In this document: one piece after another, positions 6,425 through 10,917 of the stretch
How the letters are laid out: the number at the start of each line of letters is the position of its first letter
Position numbering within the stretch: the stretch's first letter is position 1
Source: Peptococcaceae bacterium
GTDB lineage: Bacteria > Bacillota > Peptococcia > Peptococcales > Peptococcaceae
Length of the DNA: 10,917 bases
Direction: 5' to 3'
Assembly (NCBI GenBank): GCA_017383785.1
Contig: JAFNVD010000046.1
Coordinates: 1-10,917, forward strand
The notes under the pieces: generated by a model
What the model saw: the letters and a program-made list of their open reading frames with translations, nothing else
What the model was told of the DNA's origin: nothing
Databases searched by the model: none
Translations under genes and position numbers: made by a program

Positions 6425-8650
6425 TTATACAGCATCCTCTGTCTCAATTTCGCCACCTGAATTCTCATCCGATTCATTGACTTGATTCTCTTTCATAGCT
6501 TCTTCCTGCTGTCGAATCAACTCTTCCTGGCGACGAATCTCTTCTATTTCTTCTGCTGTATGGAATTCCACAATCAGCGCTGTCCCGGTTTCTACCGGTG
6601 TGCCTTCCAGAATACTCTGACTGGTACTCAAGCCACTGCCATTCATGGTAGCAACCAACCCCATACCGGACAAAATACGGTCTACTTCTTTAATGGTTCG
6701 CCCATAAAGGCTCGGCATAATACGCGTCGTACTGTCTGCATCAGCACAATACAGATATACATTCCCTGTTTTTTGTACTTTCGTACCATCCGCAGGTACA
6801 TAAGTCAACAGAGTATCTCCTTGTGTCTCTACAATTGGAGTCAAGCCGGCCTGTTTGATTGCTTCAATGGCATCGACCGGATGCATACCATCCAATTTTG
6901 GCACAATCACTTCTTCTACACCGGTAGATTCCGTCACTGTCACAGTTTTCGGAATTTCCAGATAACGCAATGTATCCTCCATAATTTGTCGGAATACCGG
7001 CCCCGCAGTCGAACCGCCATGGGCATCGGTCGGCTCATCGACGATAACCAGACAAGCAATCTGTGGGTCATCGACCGGTGCATAGCCTACAAACGATACC
7101 ACACGCTCATTGGAATAACCACCGGTCTCCGCTACTTTTTCAGCTGTCCCTGTTTTCCCGGCGATACGATAACCCTCTATCGCCCCCGGTTTCCCGGTAC
7201 CGCTGGATACTACTGTTTCCAAAATTGCAGACGCCTCGCGAGAAGTGTCGGTCGAAATCACTTGACGGATTACTTTAGGCTGTGTTTCCGTCACTGTTTT
7301 CCCATCTTGAGATACAATTTTTTCTACGATATACGGTTGCATCAGATAACCATCATTGGCCACAGCTGAAATGGCTGTAATCATTTGCAACGGTGTAAAT
7401 GCATTAGACTGCCCGATTGCCATTGCTGCCAGGTCGTATGGCACAGCAGATTTTTCCGGTACAATCAAGCTGCCGGTCTCACCCGGCAGGGTAATCCCCG
7501 TCGTGCGAGTCATACCGAATGCGTCTAAATAGTCATAAAATTTCCCCATACCAACACGGTCACTAACCGTTACAAATACCGGGTTGCAGGAATTCGCCAC
7601 ACCCTGTGCAAAGCTTTCCAGGCCATGCCCTGCCGCTTTGTGACAACGCATGCGCATTTTACCGATATACTGATACCCCGGGCAATAAAACCCTTCATCG
7701 GCTGTAGTAGCCCGTTCTTCCAAAGCCATAGCAGTTGTCAAAATTTTAAATGTAGAGCCGGGCTCATATAAACCGTTTACCGCAAAATTGTTCCAAACAC
7801 TGCTATCTACATCGCCATAATGATTTGGGTCATAATCGGGATAATTACCCATTGCACGAATGGCACCGGTCTTAACATCCATCACAAGAGCTGTTGCTTT
7901 GTTGGCATTTTGCTCTGTTACAACCTCTTTCAGCTCTCGTTCTACTACATACTGAATGGTTTCATCCAAAGTCAAATAAATATTGCTTCCCGGTTCCGAC
8001 GGAATATAACTTTCCGCTGCATGAGGCACTTCATTGCCCTTACCATCATATTCAATCAAAAATCTGCCCGGTGTGCCCAAAAGCACCTCATCAAACTGAA
8101 GCTCAATACCGTTAAGCCCCTGATTGTCAATACCGGCAAAGCCTATCACATGACTGGCAAGTGTACCTTTCGGATAAGCACGTTTTGACTCCTCCAGGAA
8201 ATACACACCGGTATAATTCAGCACTTTCAGCGCCTCGGACTGTTCATCCGTGATGTGTCGTTTTATGTAAACAAAACTTGCATTTTTTTCAATTTTCTCC
8301 GCTACTTCGGCAGTATCCAATTCCAGAATGGTCGCCAGACTATCGATTACATCCTGTTTGTTTTGCCGTTTTTCTATGTTTTGGCGTTCATCTGCTTCTC
8401 GTACAATTTTAGGATTGATATACACCGAGTCGGTAGCAATGCTAATTGCCAACGCATTCCCGTTACGATCATAAATGGTGCCGCGACTGGATTTGATATC
8501 AATCTCACGCAAGCGGGTATTCAGAGCACCGCTTTCCAGCTTTTGTGCATGAAACAGCTGCTCGTATCCCAGCTTTGCTGTTACCGCCAGGACTACCAGC
8601 AAAAAAATCGCTGTTACGATTTTCATTCTTTTTCTCATGCTGTTTGTCAT
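6425..8650 (-). CDS. ftsI: class B penicillin-binding protein with two PASTA domains (FtsI/PBP2B-type septal transpeptidase)
   Basis: D,D-transpeptidase that cross-links peptidoglycan stem peptides at the septum, anchored by one N-terminal membrane helix (about 10-26). The 741-aa protein contains, in order, a PBP dimerisation domain (about 50-205, with SSRGTIYDRNG at 54-64 and LGTPGRF at 191-197) and a transpeptidase domain. The catalytic serine is S299 in EPGSTFK (SxxK), SCN is at 354-356 (SxN), and KTGTAEK is at 499-505 (KTG). Two PASTA domains (about 578-637 and 641-697) follow, then a charged Glu/Gln/Arg-rich tail (698-741) that looks helical. Two PASTA domains favour the PBP2B/FtsI type; the sporulation paralogue SpoVD commonly has one, so SpoVD is less likely but possible. 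The ATG at 8650 lies 19 bp after the ftsL stop, with GGGATG upstream; in-frame ATGs at 8638 and 8626 are alternatives. A terminator hairpin follows the gene. Confidence 0.94.
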   Translation of the reverse strand: MTNSMRKRMKIVTAIFLLVVLAVTAKLGYEQLFHAQKLESGALNTRLREIDIKSSRGTIYDRNGNALAISIATDSVYINPKIVREADERQNIEKRQNKQDVIDSLATILELDTAEVAEKIEKNASFVYIKRHITDEQSEALKVLNYTGVYFLEESKRAYPKGTLASHVIGFAGIDNQGLNGIELQFDEVLLGTPGRFLIEYDGKGNEVPHAAESYIPSEPGSNIYLTLDETIQYVVERELKEVVTEQNANKATALVMDVKTGAIRAMGNYPDYDPNHYGDVDSSVWNNFAVNGLYEPGSTFKILTTAMALEERATTADEGFYCPGYQYIGKMRMRCHKAAGHGLESFAQGVANSCNPVFVTVSDRVGMGKFYDYLDAFGMTRTTGITLPGETGSLIVPEKSAVPYDLAAMAIGQSNAFTPLQMITAISAVANDGYLMQPYIVEKIVSQDGKTVTETQPKVIRQVISTDTSREASAILETVVSSGTGKPGAIEGYRIAGKTGTAEKVAETGGYSNERVVSFVGYAPVDDPQIACLVIVDEPTDAHGGSTAGPVFRQIMEDTLRYLEIPKTVTVTESTGVEEVIVPKLDGMHPVDAIEAIKQAGLTPIVETQGDTLLTYVPADGTKVQKTGNVYLYCADADSTTRIMPSLYGRTIKEVDRILSGMGLVATMNGSGLSTSQSILEGTPVETGTALIVEFHTAEEIEEIRRQEELIRQQEEAMKENQVNESDENSGGEIETEDAV

Positions 8651-8669
8651 ACACCATCATCCCAAATCT

Positions 8670-9122
8670 TTATTTTGCCGCAGATAAATAAATAATCTCC
8701 TGGCCTTGCGGTTTGTGCATTCCCATATAATTTACCGCAATCAATTCTACATTCTGCAGGCCGCCTGCCGCAGAAATTTCATTTTTGATTTTTTCGTTCT
8801 GCATTTGTACAGTCTTCAGCTCATTTTTGGCCTGACTTACTTCATAGCCCAGATTGCCAATATAAGCATACTGTCCTACCAAAGCCATACCCATAGCAAA
8901 TACTACAGTGAGAGTTGCCAGCCACTGTGCCACATCATGTTTTTTCTTTGGTTTTACAGCAGCTTTCCGGTTCTGTTCCTGTACCACTTCTTCCTGATAC
9001 AAATACTCCGGCGCTACAGCACTGGACCCTGACATATAATAGCCGGAAGACGCACTGTACTGTGCTCTGCGGCTTTCTGTTCTGCTATAGGTGCTTGTAT
9101 TATGAGTTGTCTGTCTCCCCAT
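8670..9122 (-). CDS. ftsL: FtsL-like septum-formation protein
   Basis: Small bitopic membrane protein of the divisome that, with its partner DivIC/FtsB, supports activation of FtsW and the septal PBP. Numbering from the upstream ATG at 9134 (154 aa), residues 1-70 are a cytoplasmic tail rich in Ser, Thr and Tyr and ending in the basic stretch KPKKKHD. One membrane helix spans about 71-93, and a heptad-like coiled coil about 95-124. The C-terminal LIAVNYMGMHKPQGQEIIYL (131-150) matches the usual FtsL ending of the type A-x-x-x-LGM-x-x-P-x-x-x-x-I-x-L. I choose the ATG at 9122 (150 aa) because AAGAAGGG directly abuts the ATG at 9134 with no spacing but lies 12 bases before 9122. It sits between rsmH and the transpeptidase gene, the standard ftsL place. 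Sequence conservation in this family is low, so topology and position carry much of the call. Confidence 0.85.
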   Translation of the reverse strand: MGRQTTHNTSTYSRTESRRAQYSASSGYYMSGSSAVAPEYLYQEEVVQEQNRKAAVKPKKKHDVAQWLATLTVVFAMGMALVGQYAYIGNLGYEVSQAKNELKTVQMQNEKIKNEISAAGGLQNVELIAVNYMGMHKPQGQEIIYLSAAK

Positions 9123-9196
9123 AATTCTATTCATCCCTTCTTATTAATAGAATATCCACACATCGATAAAATATTTTCTACCGCACAAATTATTTT

Positions 9197-10138
9197 CTAA
9201 TCTACAATTTTCACTACTGCACGGAACTTGGCACTCTTAGAACGAGAGTTGGCTTCCAACTCTTCCTTGGTAGCTGTCACCGGTTTGCGAGTCAAAATTT
9301 TTACTTCAGACACTTTATCGCACTGACAAAATGGCAATTCCGGCGGGCAGATACAATCACTGGCCAAATAACGGAATTGTTCTTTTACAATACGATCCTC
9401 TAACGAATGGAACGAAATAATGCCCAATCGTCCACCTTTTTTCAGATGTTTGGCTGCTACCGAAATCGTACGGGTCAGTACGCCCAGCTCATCGTTTACT
9501 TCAATACGAATGGCCTGGAATGTACGTTTGGCAGGGTGGCTACCTTCCTCACGAGCACCTTTTGGAATCGCCCGTTTGATAATGTCCACCAGTTCACCGG
9601 TAGTTTCAACCGGTTTTTCTTTACGAAACTCCACAATAAACTGTGCTACACGTTTTGCCCAGCGTTCTTCGCCGTACTCTTTGATAATACGGTGCAGTTC
9701 TTCCTCGCTATAGGTGTTTACCACATCCCACGCGCTGAAGTTCTGACTCTGGTTCATACGCATATCCAGCGGAGCATCCTGCATATAGCTGAAGCCCCTG
9801 TCCTTCTCATCCAGCTGATGAGAAGAAACACCAATATCAAATAAAATGCCATCTACACCATCCGGTGCATAGGTATTCAAAATCTCATCCAAATTGTTGT
9901 AGTTGCTGTGTACATAGGTTACACGGTCACCAAACTCAGCCAGGTTTGCCCCCGCTGCTTGTAATGCATTGGTATCCTGGTCGATACCGATTAATCGGCC
10001 ATCATCGCCCATACGTTCCAAAAACCCTCTGCTATGTCCGCCACCGCCTAAGGTACAGTCTACAAATACTTCACCGGGCTGCGGCGCCATAATATCCATA
10101 ATTTCATGAAACAACACGGGAATATGCTTAAATTCCAT
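9197..10138 (-). CDS. rsmH: RsmH, 16S rRNA (cytosine(1402)-N(4))-methyltransferase
   Basis: S-adenosylmethionine-dependent methyltransferase that acts on cytosine 1402 in the decoding centre of 16S rRNA; formerly MraW. The 313-aa length is typical. HIPVLFHEIMDIMAP (5-19) starts the protein, and VDCTLGGGGHS (26-36) is the SAM-binding glycine loop. GIDQDTNAL (51-59), LFDIGVSSHQLD (99-110), DRGFSYMQDAPLDMRM (113-128), HPAKRTFQAIRIEVN (201-215) and ISFHSLEDRIVK (241-252) are all family signatures. A CxC-x6-CxC cluster (C262, C264, C271, C273) and the ending NSRSKSAKFRAV (297-308) are also usual. The ATG at 10138 follows GGAGGGTG with a four-base gap. mraZ ends 24 bp upstream with tandem stops (TAA TGA), so the two genes are surely co-transcribed. 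Confidence 0.97.
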   Translation of the reverse strand: MEFKHIPVLFHEIMDIMAPQPGEVFVDCTLGGGGHSRGFLERMGDDGRLIGIDQDTNALQAAGANLAEFGDRVTYVHSNYNNLDEILNTYAPDGVDGILFDIGVSSHQLDEKDRGFSYMQDAPLDMRMNQSQNFSAWDVVNTYSEEELHRIIKEYGEERWAKRVAQFIVEFRKEKPVETTGELVDIIKRAIPKGAREEGSHPAKRTFQAIRIEVNDELGVLTRTISVAAKHLKKGGRLGIISFHSLEDRIVKEQFRYLASDCICPPELPFCQCDKVSEVKILTRKPVTATKEELEANSRSKSAKFRAVVKIVD

Positions 10139-10162
10139 ACCGCACCCTCCGAACTCAAATCA

Positions 10163-10597
10163 TTAAATCAAAAAGCCAATATCACTCATACTCGCTGCCA
10201 TGTCTTCAGGAGTCTGACACTGGGCATTGTATTGTGCTCTTACTTCTTTATCCCAGATTTCCAGTCTGGTACCGGCACCGGCAATCACAATATCTTTGGA
10301 AAGCTTTCCGTACTCACGTAAATTTGGAGGCACCATCACACGGCCCTGCTTGTCCAGTTCCCCTTCCATAGCACCGGAAAAGAAGAAACGGGCGAATGCA
10401 CGAGCACTAGGCTGATTGAGCGGCAATGCCTGCAGTTTTTCTTCAAAGGCAGCCCACTGATCCATAGGATATACAAATAAACAGCCATCCAGACCTTTGG
10501 TAATCATAAACTGCTCGCCCAAAGCCTCACGCAGTCTGGCCGGGATAATCACACGCCCTTTTGCGTCTATGGTATGTTCATATTCACCAAAAAACAT
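10163..10597 (-). CDS. mraZ: MraZ, transcriptional regulator of the dcw cluster
   Basis: DNA-binding protein of the AbrB/SpoVT swapped-hairpin fold, 144 aa, which in studied bacteria forms ring-shaped oligomers and controls its own promoter. Two tandem half-domains are visible. The first carries DAKGRVIIPARLRE (11-24) and the second DKQGRVMVPPNLREY (82-96); the paired (D)xKGRxxxP signature is diagnostic. GLDGCLFVYPMDQW (35-48) joins them. The ATG at 10597 is preceded by AGGAGGTG seven bases upstream. It is the first gene of the minus-strand cluster. A phased array of AGTGG boxes lies about 40 bp upstream of its start, which makes self-regulation the natural reading. Whether it represses or activates here cannot be read from the sequence. 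Confidence 0.97.
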   Translation of the reverse strand: MFFGEYEHTIDAKGRVIIPARLREALGEQFMITKGLDGCLFVYPMDQWAAFEEKLQALPLNQPSARAFARFFFSGAMEGELDKQGRVMVPPNLREYGKLSKDIVIAGAGTRLEIWDKEVRAQYNAQCQTPEDMAASMSDIGFLI

Positions 10598-10603
10598 CTG
10601 GAT

Positions 10604-10611
10604 GCACCTCC
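10604..10611 (-). promoter_or_regulatory. mraZ ribosome binding site
   Basis: AGGAGGTG on the minus strand matches the anti-Shine-Dalgarno complement over its full eight bases, seven bases before the mraZ ATG at 10597. It is the strongest ribosome binding site in the window and fixes the mraZ start. Confidence 0.9.
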
Positions 10612-10637
10612 TATTTCAAAAACTTTTAAAAAATTCT

Positions 10638-10682
10638 CCACTTTACTCCACTTTACGCTACTTTATACCACTATACACCACT
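10638..10682 (-). promoter_or_regulatory. MraZ operator: five AGTGG boxes at 10-bp period
   Basis: On the minus strand AGTGG occurs at 10678-10682, 10668-10672, 10648-10652 and 10638-10642, with a one-base variant AGTAG at 10658-10662. All five are in exact 10-bp register. Known MraZ sites in other bacteria are short G-rich boxes (TGGG-type in E. coli, AAAGTG-type in mycoplasmas) repeated about once per helical turn in front of mraZ, so the match in position, period and core is strong. Three of the boxes are preceded by AA, giving AAAGTRG. The box sequence and its binding by this MraZ are inferred, not shown. Confidence 0.85.
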
Positions 10683-10699
10683 CGCACTGAAAAATCCAA
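10662..10699 (-). promoter_or_regulatory. candidate mraZ promoter overlapping the MraZ boxes
   Basis: Two overlapping options exist on the minus strand. One is TTGGAT (10694-10699) with TATAGT (10670-10675) at an 18-bp spacing. The other is an extended -10, TGGTATAAA (10662-10670), whose TGG is the end of an AGTGG box. Both place RNA polymerase on top of the upstream boxes, which would suit repression by MraZ. The -35 match is weak, so the exact hexamers are uncertain. Confidence 0.4.
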
Positions 10700-10713
10700 T
10701 ACTTTTTCTCCAA

Positions 10714-10739
10714 AACAAGCCTTGTTACCAAATTGTAAC
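10714..10739. repeat. two overlapping inverted repeats, possible operator
   Basis: AACAAG-C-CTTGTT (10714-10726) is a perfect 6-bp inverted repeat about a single base. GTTAC-CAAATT-GTAAC (10724-10739) is a perfect 5-bp inverted repeat that shares GTT with it. Both lie between the mraZ promoter region and the rightward promoter. Symmetry and location suit a dimeric regulator, but no family can be named from the sequence. Confidence 0.4.
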
Positions 10740-10877
10740 CTTTTAAGCAGAACCCCCGTTCTAATTAGGGCTCACGGCCTCTCGCAAGGTGTCATTTTTG
10801 ATAAAAATCCGGTAAAACAGCCATACCAATTTTCATAGAAAAATTTCTCTTTTTCGGTTTCACAGAGCAGAAATTCA

Positions 10878-10886
10878 TGCTATAAT
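10878..10886 (+). promoter_or_regulatory. extended -10 promoter of a divergent gene
   Basis: TGCTATAAT on the plus strand is a perfect extended -10 element (TGnTATAAT). No good -35 is found 16-18 bp upstream, which is tolerated with an extended -10. The expected start is near 10893, which leaves a short leader before the ribosome binding site at 10906-10912. Confidence 0.65.
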
Positions 10887-10905
10887 AAAACGATTCTGAG
10901 CCGGT

Positions 10906-10912
10906 GAGGTGA
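10906..10912 (+). promoter_or_regulatory. ribosome binding site of an off-window plus-strand gene
   Basis: GAGGTGA on the plus strand is a strong Shine-Dalgarno match. With only ATAAC left before the window ends at 10917, the start codon is expected at or just past the edge. Together with the extended -10 promoter it predicts a gene transcribed away from mraZ; its identity cannot be seen. Confidence 0.6.
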
Positions 10913-10917
10913 ATAAC

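Larger units (their letters stand above)
10598..10917. other. divergent regulatory region between mraZ and an off-window plus-strand gene
   Basis: This 320-bp stretch has no credible gene. From left to right it holds the mraZ ribosome binding site, five MraZ-type boxes with promoter-like elements, two overlapping inverted repeats (10714-10739), a short GC-rich stretch with small potential hairpins (10749-10789), an AT-only palindrome ATTTTTGATAAAAAT (10794-10808) and an extended -10 promoter for a rightward gene. I compared it by eye with common riboswitch and tRNA signatures and recognised none. Confidence 0.7.

Noticed and set aside
6482..7369. Long plus-strand open frame of 295 codons opposite the PBP gene
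   Set aside because: It lies wholly antisense to a clearly real transpeptidase gene, starts at TTG, has no ribosome binding site, and its His/Cys/Tyr/Phe-rich translation looks like a reverse-strand shadow.
8255..9134. Plus-strand open frames opposite the PBP start and ftsL
   Set aside because: They overlap well-supported minus-strand genes, lack ribosome binding sites and show no recognisable protein family.
9135..9196. Promoter in the rsmH-ftsL gap
   Set aside because: The gap is AT-rich and has -10-like strings such as TATTCT, but no matching -35 at a suitable distance.
10638..10682. CRISPR-like or satellite repeat
   Set aside because: The repeated unit is only five conserved bases in a 10-bp period, far too short for CRISPR, and its place before mraZ matches the MraZ operator.
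10741..10800. Riboswitch, tRNA or T-box leader upstream of mraZ
   Set aside because: I looked for the core signatures of common riboswitches, the T-box sequence and a tRNA cloverleaf and found none; the hairpins are too short to name an RNA class.
10497..10838. 113-codon plus-strand frame spanning the mraZ start and the intergenic region
   Set aside because: It runs through the mraZ 5' end, its ribosome binding site, the MraZ boxes and the palindromes, which explain the sequence better; the translation is low-complexity and resembles nothing known to me.

Overview
This window is the front half of a division and cell wall (dcw) cluster, read almost entirely on the minus strand. In transcription order, from right to left, it holds mraZ, rsmH (mraW), ftsL, a PASTA-bearing class B penicillin-binding protein (ftsI/pbpB type), murE, murF, mraY, murD and the first 301 codons of ftsW, which runs off the left edge. 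The gene order, the two C-terminal PASTA domains on the transpeptidase, strong Shine-Dalgarno sites and moderate base composition suggest a Bacillota lineage, either Clostridia or Negativicutes. MurE carries the DNPR motif of meso-diaminopimelate-adding enzymes, so the peptidoglycan is predicted to be of the meso-DAP type. No genus can be named from the sequence alone.

Layout: 10598-10917 is a regulatory region. It has five AGTGG boxes at an exact 10-bp period just upstream of mraZ, which is the expected arrangement of MraZ operator boxes. Further right are two overlapping inverted repeats, and at the right edge an extended -10 promoter plus ribosome binding site for a divergent plus-strand gene that starts just outside the window. 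From 10597 down to 6425 lie mraZ, rsmH, ftsL and the PBP gene. A hairpin terminator at 6353-6399 follows the PBP gene. A good sigma70-type promoter (-35 6254-6259, -10 6231-6236, 17-bp spacer) then restarts transcription for murE, murF, mraY, murD and ftsW. Within that second unit murF and mraY are nearly contiguous and probably translationally coupled.

How it works together: MurD, MurE and MurF add D-Glu, meso-DAP and D-Ala-D-Ala to the UDP-MurNAc peptide. MraY moves the finished pentapeptide precursor onto undecaprenyl phosphate. FtsW polymerises the lipid II made from it into glycan, and the class B PBP cross-links the new strands at the septum, with FtsL as part of the activating complex. 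RsmH modifies the 16S rRNA, and MraZ is the cluster's likely own regulator.

The genes are ordinary and look intact. I see no undescribed multi-gene system, no mobile element, no CRISPR array and no tRNA or rRNA. The items worth a second look are regulatory: the phased MraZ box array, the terminator-promoter boundary inside the cluster, the palindromes in the divergent intergenic region, and several start sites where a GTG or upstream ATG lies in or directly against the ribosome binding site of a better start.
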